From the NCBI RefSeq assembly GCF_042680125.1, contig NZ_JBHTNY010000063.1: DNA of 30,639 nt; one strand, given 5' to 3'. Made by a program: the position numbers and the translations under genes. Source of the DNA: Robinsoniella peoriensis (GTDB lineage: Bacteria; Bacillota; Clostridia; Lachnospirales; Lachnospiraceae). This document shows positions 22,797 through 30,599 of the stretch, piece by piece. A model generated the notes under the pieces. That model was not told where the DNA came from. It did not search any database and was given only the letters and a program-made list of their open reading frames with translations. Position 1 is the first letter of the stretch. The number at the start of each line of letters is the position of its first letter.

Positions 22797-23993
22797 ATGA
22801 AAAGAAAACTAATGAAAATGGTTGTAATTATAATGATTTTATGCATGATGCCGATTACTGTTATGGCAAAACCAGAAAATCGAGCTTTAAAAAGAATTTG
22901 GAGGAAAGATAATAAGAATCAGGAAAAACACCAAAAAAAGAAAGATGGGTGGGTAAATAAAAAAGGGAAAAAATATTATCTGGTTAAAGGTAAGCCAATA
23001 ACAGGATTACATTATATAGATCAGACTTTATGGTATTTTAAAAAAAACGGTGTCCTTTATAAGGGAAATTCTGGATGGAAATATTCGAAACCCAATAAAA
23101 ATGGGTATAAATTTTATGTTCAGAGTAATGGACAAGTTTATGTTGGTTTAAAGAAGATTGGAAAGAATCTTTATTACTTCAACAAAAAAGGGAAATGCAT
23201 GGTTGGAAAATATCGATTGAATGGAAAAACATATCGGTTTGATGACAATGGGAAGTCGGTTTCTTATTGGAAGAATGCTGGAGATTCTTGGCATTTTATT
23301 TCTCCAAACGGTAAAAAAACTACTTATCCGGTCAATGGAGATAAAAATCATATTGATGCAGAGCATATAACAAAATCCATTTTGGATTCGTTAAATTTGG
23401 AAAATGTTGAGAATCTTATGGTTGTTGCACATCCGGATGATGAAATTCTTTGGGGTGGAGAAGGTTTAGTAAAAGAAAACTATTTAGTTGTATGCATGAC
23501 AAATGCATCTACACAGAAGTATGGATTATCCCGAAAAATGGAATTCAATCGATCAATGGAAATAACAGGTGGAAAAAGTATTATCATGCACTATCCTGAT
23601 TATACGGAAGGTACCCGCAGCGTGGATGATTGGAGTGGATGCTATGATGATATGACTAAAGATATCAAAAATTTGATTTTTTATAAGCATTGGAAAAAAA
23701 TTGTTACGCATAATCCAGCTGGGGAATATGGACATAAACAGCATAGGATGACAAGCAGCCTGGTTACTGGGGTATGTTCAAATAACGCAAGTATGAGCAG
23801 GCTAATATATTTTGGTAAATATTATAAGAAAAATGAAATAAAAAGATTTGCCAATACCTTACATAAAGTAAATGCAATGGATTTGAAAAAAATGAGACAG
23901 GCAGCTTCCAGTTATACATCCCAGCGCCGTGTTGTTAATAAAATGGGACATATGATGAAGTACGAGACGTGGATACCGGCAAACAAATGGTAA
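22797..23993 (+). CDS. Secreted PIG-L family deacetylase with cell-wall-binding repeats
   Basis: A 398-residue exported enzyme. Residues 1-24 are a signal peptide ending MPITVMA. Residues about 50-175 hold wall-binding repeats of the choline/glucan-binding type (GWVNKKGKKYYLV, LWYFKKNG, KNLYYFNKKGKCMVG, KTYRFDDNGKS, SWHFISPNGK). Residues about 203-398 form a PIG-L/LmbE deacetylase domain with AHPDDE (His212, Asp214, Asp215) and HNPAGEYGHKQH (His305, His313, His316), the usual zinc and catalytic residues. It probably removes an N-acetyl group from a surface glycan or glycolipid; the exact substrate is unknown. Start: the TTG at 22791 is 1 nt from AGGAGG (22784-22789), while ATG 22797 is 7 nt away. 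It is lysine-rich and more AT-rich than its neighbours, which suggests separate acquisition. Confidence 0.88.
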   Translation: MKRKLMKMVVIIMILCMMPITVMAKPENRALKRIWRKDNKNQEKHQKKKDGWVNKKGKKYYLVKGKPITGLHYIDQTLWYFKKNGVLYKGNSGWKYSKPNKNGYKFYVQSNGQVYVGLKKIGKNLYYFNKKGKCMVGKYRLNGKTYRFDDNGKSVSYWKNAGDSWHFISPNGKKTTYPVNGDKNHIDAEHITKSILDSLNLENVENLMVVAHPDDEILWGGEGLVKENYLVVCMTNASTQKYGLSRKMEFNRSMEITGGKSIIMHYPDYTEGTRSVDDWSGCYDDMTKDIKNLIFYKHWKKIVTHNPAGEYGHKQHRMTSSLVTGVCSNNASMSRLIYFGKYYKKNEIKRFANTLHKVNAMDLKKMRQAASSYTSQRRVVNKMGHMMKYETWIPANKW

Positions 23994-24019
23994 ACATATG
24001 ATAAACATCCCTGCAAGTG

Positions 24020-24059
24020 CTTATGATTAGCACAGGTAAAAAGCACTGTGCATTATAAG
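24020..24059. other. Imperfect hairpin after the deacetylase gene
   Basis: CTTAT (24020-24024) and GCACAG (24030-24035) pair with CTGTGC (24046-24051) and ATAAG (24055-24059) around a 10-nt loop. There is no T run. It may mark the end of the deacetylase transcript. Confidence 0.4.
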
Positions 24060-24103
24060 TATGCATGTTTATAACTAATTTTACAATTATATGCATGAAA
24101 CTG

Positions 24104-24132
24104 TTGACAACCCAGAAATTTAGTGTTAAATT
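24104..24132 (+). promoter_or_regulatory. Promoter of the amino-acid ABC transporter operon
   Basis: TTGACA at 24104-24109 is followed at 16-17 nt by TTAAATT (24126-24132), within a TG-containing extended -10 context, about 90 nt before the binding-protein gene. Confidence 0.55.
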
Positions 24133-24141
24133 TGATTAAGC

Positions 24142-24186
24142 GGGAAAGCAGTTGAAGGCAACTTTTGAATCTGTCTTTCTTTTTTT
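24142..24186 (+). terminator. Possible attenuator in the transporter leader
   Basis: GAAAGCAG (24144-24151) can pair with CTGTCTTTC (24171-24179), enclosing an inner hairpin GTTG-AAGG-CAAC (24151-24162), and is followed by seven T (24180-24186). This is terminator-like, yet lies between the promoter and the first gene, so it would act as a conditional terminator. No known riboswitch is recognised. Confidence 0.45.
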
Positions 24187-24223
24187 ACGAATTATTTTAC
24201 ATTTTATTTAGGAGGATTTAGGA

Positions 24224-25033
24224 ATGAAAAAGATGATTGTAACTGCACTTGCTGCATCCCTTATTTTATCACTTGCAGGATGTGGAAGCAAAGGAGCAGA
24301 AACGGAAAAAACCACAGCGGCAGCTGGCGAAACAAAAGAAGCAGGAGCGGAGGCAGCAGGTACAGAAGCCACAGGCGGTACTTTAGTAATGGCTACCAAT
24401 GCGGAGTTTCCTCCATATGAATACCGCGAAGGAGATAATGTAGTTGGTATTGATGTGGAAATTGGTGAAGCAATTGCAAAAAGCATGGGCATGGAATTAA
24501 AAGTAGAGGATATGGCATTTGACTCAATTATTGTTGCAGTGGATGCTGGAAAAGCAGATGTAGGGCTTGCTGGACTTACTGTAACAGAAGATCGCCTTAT
24601 GAATGTTAATTTCTCAGATCCATATACAACAGCTACGCAGGTAGTTATTGTTAAAGATGACAGTCCGATCACTTCCCCGAATGACCTGGAAGGAAAGAAG
24701 ATCGGTGTTCAGCTTGGTACTACCGGAGATCAGTATGCAGGAGATATCAAGGATGCTACGGTAGAAAGATACAACAAAGGTTTCGAAGCAGTACAGGCAA
24801 TGACTCAGGGAAAAATTGATGCAGTAATCATTGACCGTGAGCCGGCAAAAGTGTTTGTTGAGCAGAATGAAGGCATCAAAATGTTAGATGAAGCTTATAC
24901 AGAAGAAGAATATGCAATTGCTATCAAAAAAGATAATGAAGAGTTATTGAAAAAGGTAAATACTGCACTTGCAGAACTGAAATCTTCAGGAGAACTGCAG
25001 AAAATCCTGGATAAATATATTAAGGCACAATAA
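24224..25033 (+). CDS. Amino-acid ABC transporter substrate-binding lipoprotein
   Basis: A 269-residue extracellular solute-binding protein (family 3, SBP_bac_3). The signal ends at the lipobox LAGC (Cys20), followed by a low-complexity Ala/Glu/Thr linker to about residue 48. The binding fold then shows TNAEFPPYEYREGDNVVGIDVEI, AGLTVTEDRLMNVNFSDPY and GKKIGVQLGTTGDQY, typical of polar amino-acid receptors. The family binds glutamine, arginine, cystine and similar ligands; which one cannot be read here. AGGAGG precedes ATG. It is first in a three-gene operon with its permease and ATPase, 18 nt ahead of the permease. Confidence 0.95.
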   Translation: MKKMIVTALAASLILSLAGCGSKGAETEKTTAAAGETKEAGAEAAGTEATGGTLVMATNAEFPPYEYREGDNVVGIDVEIGEAIAKSMGMELKVEDMAFDSIIVAVDAGKADVGLAGLTVTEDRLMNVNFSDPYTTATQVVIVKDDSPITSPNDLEGKKIGVQLGTTGDQYAGDIKDATVERYNKGFEAVQAMTQGKIDAVIIDREPAKVFVEQNEGIKMLDEAYTEEEYAIAIKKDNEELLKKVNTALAELKSSGELQKILDKYIKAQ

Positions 25034-25051
25034 AACAAAGGAAGATAAGCT

Positions 25052-25732
25052 ATGGCGGAAAAATTTTATCTCAATTTTATTAAAGATGACCGTTGGAAAT
25101 ACCTTACAGACGGATTGTTAACGACCCTTGAAATTACTTTATTTGCAGTACTTATCGGTATTTTATTGGGATTCCTGGTTGCTGTGATACGTTCGACTTA
25201 TGAAAAGACAGGAAAACTGAAGATTTTAAATTTCATCTGTAATGTATACCTGACCATAATCCGCGGAACGCCAGTAGTAGTACAGTTATTGATTACGTAT
25301 TTTGTTATTTTTGCTGCTTTTGACATTAATAAGGTGCTGGTTGCAATCCTTGCTTTTGGTATTAATTCGGGTGCATATGTAGCTGAGATTATTCGTGGAG
25401 GAATTCTTTCTATTGATAACGGACAGTTTGAAGCAGGACGAAGCCTGGGTTTTAATTATCCTCAGACTATGATTTATATTATCTTACCACAGGTGTTTAA
25501 AAATGTACTTCCGGCTTTGGCGAATGAATTTATCGTATTATTAAAGGAAACATCAGTAGCTGGTTATATCGCATTGCAGGATTTGACAAAAGGCGGCGAT
25601 ATTATTCGAAGCCAGACATATTCTGCGACTATGCCTCTTCTGGCAGTGGCGGCAATCTATTTAGTACTGGTTATGATATTTACGTATCTGGTAAAATGTC
25701 TTGAAAGGAGGCTGCGTAACAGTGAGCGATAG
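25052..25732 (+). CDS. Amino-acid ABC transporter permease
   Basis: A 226-residue inner-membrane permease of the HisM/GlnP family, forming the channel as a homodimer or with a partner. About five hydrophobic spans are visible, starting with TLEITLFAVLIGILLGFLVAV. The TIIRGTPVVVQLLI loop is characteristic of polar amino-acid permeases. The coupling-helix EAA-type motif EAGRSLGFNYPQTMIYIILPQ contacts the ATPase. A single permease gene suggests a homodimer. Its last codons overlap the start of the ATPase gene by 11 nt, implying translational coupling. Confidence 0.94.
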   Translation: MAEKFYLNFIKDDRWKYLTDGLLTTLEITLFAVLIGILLGFLVAVIRSTYEKTGKLKILNFICNVYLTIIRGTPVVVQLLITYFVIFAAFDINKVLVAILAFGINSGAYVAEIIRGGILSIDNGQFEAGRSLGFNYPQTMIYIILPQVFKNVLPALANEFIVLLKETSVAGYIALQDLTKGGDIIRSQTYSATMPLLAVAAIYLVLVMIFTYLVKCLERRLRNSER

Positions 25733-26465
25733 AGGAGAAGTTTTAATTCGAGTTCAGAATCTTACAAAAGCCTTTGGTGATTTTAAGGCATTAAATGATG
25801 TATCTACAGAAATCCGTTCCGGTGAAGTTGTATTTATTGTCGGACCGTCCGGTTCTGGTAAAAGTACATTTCTGCGTTGCCTGAATCGATTGGAAGAGCC
25901 GACTTCAGGACATATTTTATTTGAAGGTGTAGATATACTGGATCCAAAAACAGACATTAACCTTCATCGTCAGAAGATGGGAATGGTGTTTCAGCACTTT
26001 AATCTTTTTCCGCACATGACAATACTTAAAAATATGACGATTGCGCCTATGAAGCTTCAGAAGAAGACACAGGAAGAAGCAGAAAAGGAAGCAATGCAGC
26101 TGTTAGAAAAAGTCGGGCTTGCTGACAGGGCAAATGCTTATCCAAGCCAGTTATCCGGAGGACAAAAACAGCGAATTGCTATCGTGCGTTCTCTTTGTAT
26201 GAAGCCGGATGTGATGCTGTTTGATGAGCCTACTTCAGCCCTTGATCCGGAAATGGTAGGAGAGGTACTGAACGTTATGGCAGACCTGGCAAGAGAAAAT
26301 ATGACAATGGTAGTAGTAACACACGAGATGGGATTTGCAAAAGAAGTTGCAGACCGTATTCTGTTTATGGCAGAAGGGCAGATAATAGAAGAAAATAATC
26401 CCAAAGACTTCTTTGGTAATCCAAAGAGTGAAAGACTGAAGAGCTTTTTGAGTAAAGTATTATAG
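25722..26465 (+). CDS. Amino-acid ABC transporter ATP-binding protein
   Basis: A 247-residue ABC ATPase of the GlnQ/HisP type that powers the adjacent permease. Walker A GPSGSGKST is at 41-49, the Q-loop VFQHFNLFPHMT follows, then the signature LSGGQ, Walker B VMLFDEPTSALDPE, and the switch His in VVVTHEMGFA. Start: a TTG at 25701 opens the frame but lies before AAAGGAGG (25704-25711). The in-frame GTG at 25722 is 10 nt after it and gives the normal family N-terminus. Last gene of the operon, followed by a strong terminator. Confidence 0.95.
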   Translation: MSDRGEVLIRVQNLTKAFGDFKALNDVSTEIRSGEVVFIVGPSGSGKSTFLRCLNRLEEPTSGHILFEGVDILDPKTDINLHRQKMGMVFQHFNLFPHMTILKNMTIAPMKLQKKTQEEAEKEAMQLLEKVGLADRANAYPSQLSGGQKQRIAIVRSLCMKPDVMLFDEPTSALDPEMVGEVLNVMADLARENMTMVVVTHEMGFAKEVADRILFMAEGQIIEENNPKDFFGNPKSERLKSFLSKVL

Positions 26466-26493
26466 ATTATTGAAATAAATAATAGGTTTAATT

Positions 26494-26538
26494 AAAAGTT
26501 ATTGCGTTGCCCTAAATGGGTAATACAATAACTTTTTT
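26494..26538. terminator. Bidirectional terminator between the transporter and TIGR04076 genes
   Basis: AAAAGTTATTG (26494-26504) pairs with CAATAACTTTT (26526-26536), with a further GTTGCCC/GGGTAA pairing inside, and T runs on both strands. It serves the converging operons. Confidence 0.88.
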
Positions 26539-26598
26539 ATTAAACACAATTAACTCCAAATAATACACGTTTATTGCGAAATTTATTCACCAGGACCT

Positions 26599-26628
26599 CT
26601 GCATTATGCCAATTCAGCGGCAATGCAG
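26599..26628 (-). other. Hairpin at the end of the TIGR04076 gene
   Basis: CTGCATT (26599-26605) and AATGCAG (26622-26628) are perfectly complementary, with an inner GCC/GGC pair and a 2-nt bulge. There is no T run. It lies 12 nt beyond the stop of the minus-strand gene and may protect the message end. Confidence 0.45.
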
Positions 26629-26640
26629 ACATATGTTAAC

Positions 26641-26985
26641 TTAGCGAACCGGGGTGTATTCAATCTCTGATTCTTCTGCCGTAGATTCCAATTTAAATAT
26701 AACCGGGCGCAGACCGTCATTGCAGCTGCAGATCGCAACTCCTGGTTTCCGGATCCAATCGCCATAGTAAAATAAGTCTTTTCCGGTGCCGTGTGCCAGA
26801 GCAAAAACATATTGATAAATTGCTTTCCAGGCCTCATCGCAAAAGCCGTCTGGTTTTGCATAGTCAGCATAAAAGGTTTGCCCTTCTTTCATCATGGGAC
26901 ATGCAGTCAATCCTTCTGCTCCATATTCATTTGCTAATTCTTTGTCTAAAGTCGTTTTCAATACAGTGATTTTTACTTTTTTCAT
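26641..26985 (-). CDS. TIGR04076 family protein
   Basis: A 114-residue cytoplasmic protein of the uncharacterised TIGR04076 family. The family signature is clear: KKVKITVLKTT at the start, ACPMMKEGQTF, PDGFCDEAWKAIYQYVFAL and the PGVAICSCNDGLRPVIF end. Conserved Cys29, Cys49, Cys86 and Cys88 suggest a metal or redox site, but no function is known. It lies 22 nt downstream of rqcH on the same strand and is probably co-transcribed. AGGAGG is 12 nt before this ATG, longer than usual, and an out-of-frame ATG sits only 2 nt after it, so its translation may be weak or coupled to the upstream gene. Confidence 0.9.
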   Translation of the reverse strand: MKKVKITVLKTTLDKELANEYGAEGLTACPMMKEGQTFYADYAKPDGFCDEAWKAIYQYVFALAHGTGKDLFYYGDWIRKPGVAICSCNDGLRPVIFKLESTAEESEIEYTPVR

Positions 26986-27007
26986 AATGGTTCATATCCT
27001 CCTGAAA

Positions 27008-28744
27008 TTACGAAATCTGTTCGATACCGGAAATATTAGAGTCAATAATCATAGAATAGTTGGTATGGTAAATAACAAATCCTGGCTTTCCGCCATTGGT
27101 TTTTTTTACATGCTTCTTTTCTACATAATCTATTTCTACTTTTTCCGCATTACGGTTTTTTGAATAATATGCTGCCAGACGGGCTGCCTCCTCAAAAGTA
27201 CGGTCGGGAAGTTCTTCGTTGTTTGCTTTTACAATTACGTGAGAGCCGGGCGCTCCTTTGGCATGGAACCACCAGTCATTTCCGGTAGCGATTTTAAATG
27301 TAAGCTCATCATTCTGGAAATTGTTTTTTCCAACATACATATGGTAACCGTCACTGGACAGGTAGTGAAATGGCTTTGAAGTAATCTTCACTTTTTTGCC
27401 GGTATATTTACGTTTAATATAACCGTAATCCATTAACTCTTCTTTTACCTGAACCAGATCTTCCTCAGACAAAGCAATGTCCAGAGAAGTGCTGATGGAT
27501 TCCAGATGTTTGATTTCATCCTGAGTCTCTTCGATCAGATCAGTCAGTGCCTCATATGTACGCTTTAATTTATTGTATTTATCAAAATTCTTTTTTGCAT
27601 TTTCCTGTGGAGTTAAGGTTGGATCCAGAGGAATCGTAATCATTTCGTTGGTATAGTAATTAAGTGCCTCTAATTTTTTAGCGCCAGATTCCAGGTTATA
27701 TCCATAAGTATTGATCAGTTCTCCATACACCTTATGTTTATCCCGTTTTTCCGTATCCTTAAGCTGTTTCAGCTGCAGATCGTATTTTTTACGGTTACGT
27801 TCCAGAGCAGTCTGGACAATTCTTCTGAGATCGGAAGATTTTTGGCGGATACGGGTTATTGTATTTTTTACGGCATAGTAATTTTCCAGAACCTCCGAGA
27901 TACCTGGATAGATTTTCGTGGTTTTGTCTTCGTACTGAGTCAGCGGAATACTGGAAAAATCGATCGGTTCTTCACCCTGAAATATAATATTCGGAGAGAA
28001 AATACCGTTTTTTACATCCTCCATAATAAAGGAAAAGATACGGTAAAGGTGGGTTAATTCCAGTTCGCTGAAACTATTGGCGCTCTGGTCAGATTCCAGG
28101 GATGCACGATGGCATATTTCTTCTGCAGTCAGAGGGCTGATACCTGTGAATGTCGTATAGAGAGCTTTCGCAAGAGCCATTGGTTTAGAAGAAATCTCTG
28201 CTGCAAAAGTTTCCGTGGTAACCTCTAACGGATTCCATTTATGCTGCGTCTCTGGAATAAAGTATGTCCGCCCCGGCAGTACTTCCCGGACAGAACTCAT
28301 TTGCAGGGACACATGTTTGATACTGTCAATGATCATATTATCTTCGTTGCAGAAAATAATGTTGCTGTGTTTTCCCATGATTTCCACAACGAGGGTTTTT
28401 CTGCACACATCACCCAGTTCGTTTAAATGTTCAATCTCAAAATTAATAATTCGTTCCAGTCCCGGCTGCCAGACCCGAAGAATCTTGCCACTGCCGATAT
28501 GTTTCCGAAGCAGCATACAGAAATTAGGAGCAGTCATAGGACTTGGCTTATTTACCTTGGTCAGATAAATAAGGGGCAGACTGGCACCTGCAGAAATCAG
28601 CAGGCGGTACTGAGTTTTTTGATTTTTTATGGTAAGCATCAGCTCGTCATTTTCCGGCTGAGCAATCTTGTTGATTTTACCGCCACATATGGTATCGTTT
28701 AATTCCTTTACCATATTGGCAATTACAATTCCGTCTAAAGCCAT
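27008..28744 (-). CDS. rqcH: Rqc2 homolog RqcH (NFACT family ribosome quality control protein)
   Basis: A 578-residue NFACT protein. In characterised Firmicutes, RqcH binds stalled 50S subunits and directs C-terminal alanine tailing for degradation; older annotations call it fibronectin-binding protein. NFACT-N comes first (ALDGIVIANM start; GLERII with Glu97-Arg98), then HhH and coiled-coil regions (about 290-430), then NFACT-R near the C-terminus with ATGNDWWFHAKGAPGSHVIVK. Start: AGGAGG directly abuts the ATG at 28753, so the in-frame ATG at 28744, 9 nt downstream, is chosen and gives the usual family N-terminus. The residue before Arg98 is Glu where B. subtilis RqcH has Asp97. It heads a two-gene operon with the TIGR04076 gene. 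Confidence 0.93.
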   Translation of the reverse strand: MALDGIVIANMVKELNDTICGGKINKIAQPENDELMLTIKNQKTQYRLLISAGASLPLIYLTKVNKPSPMTAPNFCMLLRKHIGSGKILRVWQPGLERIINFEIEHLNELGDVCRKTLVVEIMGKHSNIIFCNEDNMIIDSIKHVSLQMSSVREVLPGRTYFIPETQHKWNPLEVTTETFAAEISSKPMALAKALYTTFTGISPLTAEEICHRASLESDQSANSFSELELTHLYRIFSFIMEDVKNGIFSPNIIFQGEEPIDFSSIPLTQYEDKTTKIYPGISEVLENYYAVKNTITRIRQKSSDLRRIVQTALERNRKKYDLQLKQLKDTEKRDKHKVYGELINTYGYNLESGAKKLEALNYYTNEMITIPLDPTLTPQENAKKNFDKYNKLKRTYEALTDLIEETQDEIKHLESISTSLDIALSEEDLVQVKEELMDYGYIKRKYTGKKVKITSKPFHYLSSDGYHMYVGKNNFQNDELTFKIATGNDWWFHAKGAPGSHVIVKANNEELPDRTFEEAARLAAYYSKNRNAEKVEIDYVEKKHVKKTNGGKPGFVIYHTNYSMIIDSNISGIEQIS

Positions 28745-28803
28745 GTTTTTCATCCTCCTGGTGTGAATCTTATATCCACATATGTAAGAAGTGGATTCTT
28801 AAT

Positions 28804-28832
28804 AGTATAGCAGATAAGAGGGGGAAAATCTA
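28804..28832 (-). promoter_or_regulatory. Probable rqcH promoter
   Basis: Minus-strand TATACT (28809-28804) with a TAGATT -35-like hexamer 17 nt upstream. The -35 is a poor match, so the call rests mainly on the -10. Confidence 0.45.
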
Positions 28833-28902
28833 GAGAAATTCAGTTTTCCACAACAAAGAACCTCTTATCAAAAAAACTCTTCTATTCCACAAATGAAAGC
28901 GT

Positions 28903-28908
28903 TATAAT
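28903..28908 (+). promoter_or_regulatory. -10 box upstream of the WYL regulator gene
   Basis: TATAAT at 28903-28908 points toward the WYL gene, 83 nt ahead of its ATG; the -35 is not recognisable. The rest of the 247-nt divergent gap shows only a 6-bp ATCCAC/GTGGAT inverted repeat (28774-28796). Confidence 0.4.
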
Positions 28909-28991
28909 AACATTCAAAGCAATAAGAAAGCAATAAGTAATATATTATATTTTCAAACATTTCAATTGGACAGATAAAACGAAGGAGACAC

Positions 28992-29894
28992 ATGCAGATT
29001 AACAGATTATTTGAAATCGTATATTTATTATTGGAGAAACAGGGGACTACGGCGCGTGAGCTTGCGGAGCATTTTGAGGTTTCGGTAAGGACAGTTTACC
29101 GAGATATTGATACGCTGTGCCAGGCGGGAATCCCGATTTATACAAATAAAGGCAGAGGCGGCGGGATTCATCTGATGGATAACTTTATACTGGACAAGTC
29201 CGTTTTGTCGGATATGGAGCGTCAGGAAATTCTGTGGGGATTGCAGGGTCTAAATGCGGTTAAAGCGGCAGATAATGATGAAGTGCTGTCCAGAATGCGG
29301 TCTCTTTTTGGGGCACATAAAACGGATTGGGTACAGGTTGATTTTTCGGACTGGACCGATCAGCGGCAGAAGGTCTTTGGGAAGATCAAAGAAGGGATTA
29401 TTCTAAAAAAGGTGATCCAGATTGAATATTATAATTCAGAAGGCGTAAAATCTACCAGACAGGTAGAGCCATTGCAGCTTTGGTTCAAGGATAAGAGCTG
29501 GTATTTGAAAGGATTTTGCAGGAAAGCAGGAGAAATGCGGCTTTTTCGGATTACCCGAATGAAGCAGGTGAAGGCATTGGAGGAGAACTTTGACAGAATG
29601 CTGCCGGTACAGGAATCCAAAGCAAAGAAAGGTTACCGTGAGCAAAGTTATATGGTGGAGATAACACTTCATATAGATGCATCCTGTGCTTACCGGGTGT
29701 ATGATGAGTTTGAGGAAGCACAGATTCAGGTTCAGGAAGATGGCAGCTTTCTGGCTAAATTAAAATGTCCCGAAAATGAATGGGTTTACGGTTACATACT
29801 TTCTTATGGACCATTAGTCCGGGTGATGGCGCCTGAGCGGGTGAAAAAACTCGTAAAAGAAAGATTGGAAAATACTTTGAAATATTATTGCTGA
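28992..29894 (+). CDS. HTH-WYL transcriptional regulator (YafY family)
   Basis: A 300-residue DNA-binding regulator. An N-terminal winged helix-turn-helix (residues about 1-60; TARELAEHFEVSVRTVYRDIDTL is the recognition region) is followed by a WYL domain at about 135-210, with the motif appearing as KSWYLKGFCRKAGEMRLFRITRM, and a C-terminal WCX-like extension. WYL domains sense small ligands or nucleic acid in the few studied cases. AAGGAGA lies 5-6 nt before ATG. The gene downstream encodes a GyrI-like ligand-binding protein, a pairing often seen with YafY regulators, suggesting the two act on a common signal such as a drug-like molecule. Confidence 0.92.
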   Translation: MQINRLFEIVYLLLEKQGTTARELAEHFEVSVRTVYRDIDTLCQAGIPIYTNKGRGGGIHLMDNFILDKSVLSDMERQEILWGLQGLNAVKAADNDEVLSRMRSLFGAHKTDWVQVDFSDWTDQRQKVFGKIKEGIILKKVIQIEYYNSEGVKSTRQVEPLQLWFKDKSWYLKGFCRKAGEMRLFRITRMKQVKALEENFDRMLPVQESKAKKGYREQSYMVEITLHIDASCAYRVYDEFEEAQIQVQEDGSFLAKLKCPENEWVYGYILSYGPLVRVMAPERVKKLVKERLENTLKYYC

Positions 29895-29936
29895 CGATTT
29901 TTTTAATATGACATGCAGTTGTCAGATTATGCCTGT

Positions 29937-29942
29937 TATACT
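29937..29942 (+). promoter_or_regulatory. Possible extended -10 ahead of the GyrI-like gene
   Basis: TG-T-TATACT (-10 at 29937-29942) lies 60 nt before the ATG at 30003. A TGACA-TGCAGT-TGTCA inverted repeat (29910-29925) lies just upstream and could be an operator, perhaps for the WYL protein. Confidence 0.35.
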
Positions 29943-30002
29943 CTCTTTAACCGATACGAAATTTATGCGGTAATAAAAACAGAAAATAAGAGAGGTATCA
30001 CT

Positions 30003-30470
30003 ATGAATTATGAAATCGTATATTTAGAAGAGAAAAAAGCGGCAGGATTGAAGATCAGAACCAATAATGACAGCCCGGATATGGGAGCAGAAATAGGCGG
30101 ACTCTGGAAGCGTTTTTTTGAAGAGGGCATTTTCTTTCAAATGCCGGGAAAGGTGAATGATAAAAGTATTGGATTATATACCAACTACGCGGGAGACCAT
30201 AAGGATGACTATGACATGTTTGTATGCTGTGAGATAGATAAAGCAGCCCAAATACCGGAAAGCCTGGCGACTACGGTCATTCCCAAGGGAAATTATGCTA
30301 AATTTATTGTAAAGGGAAATATGGTAACAGCAGTACAGGAATTCTGGATGAAACTCTGGAGTATGGATTTAAAGAGAACCTATGTGGCAGACTTTGAAGA
30401 ATACCAGCCTGGAGGCGATATGGATAATGCAGAAATTCATATGTACATCGGAATAGAGAATGCAGATTAA
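30003..30470 (+). CDS. GyrI-like / effector-binding domain protein
   Basis: A 155-residue protein of the GyrI-like (SOUL/GyrI, transcription-activator effector-binding) superfamily. The fold is recognisable from YEIVYLEEKKAAGLKIRT at the start, GGLWKRFFEEGI, SIGLYTNYAGD, the Cys-containing FVCCEID strand, VIPKGNYAKFIVKG, and the terminal EEYQPG...AEIHMYIGIE segment. Such stand-alone domains bind hydrophobic or cationic small molecules. The open frame extends upstream to 29913, but that ATG lacks a ribosome binding site. AGAGAGG precedes the ATG at 30003 and the homologous start is there. It lies 108 nt after the WYL regulator and is probably functionally paired with it. Confidence 0.88.
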   Translation: MNYEIVYLEEKKAAGLKIRTNNDSPDMGAEIGGLWKRFFEEGIFFQMPGKVNDKSIGLYTNYAGDHKDDYDMFVCCEIDKAAQIPESLATTVIPKGNYAKFIVKGNMVTAVQEFWMKLWSMDLKRTYVADFEEYQPGGDMDNAEIHMYIGIENAD

Positions 30471-30522
30471 TGTAATTAAGTGCAGGATTTAAGATTTATT
30501 ATATTTGGGTTTAGATGAGTAA

Positions 30523-30599
30523 TGACGCTTTGTAGATGTAGGTAGTGTACGGAAAGATGGGAGTGGGAAACTGGCATGGGCTCCGTCAGCTGGCCGCAG
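30523..30599 (+). repeat. Right copy of outward-facing terminal repeat
   Basis: 30541-30599 is the reverse complement of bases 1-59 with one mismatch, and similarity continues to about 30523. It faces outward like the left copy. See the left copy for interpretation. Confidence 0.85.

Noticed and set aside
27734..28702. Plus-strand frames across rqcH.
   Set aside because: Shadows of the minus-strand rqcH coding sequence with no initiation signals.
29913..30002. N-terminal extension of the GyrI-like protein.
   Set aside because: No ribosome binding site at 29913. AGAGAGG lies before the ATG at 30003 and the domain begins there.
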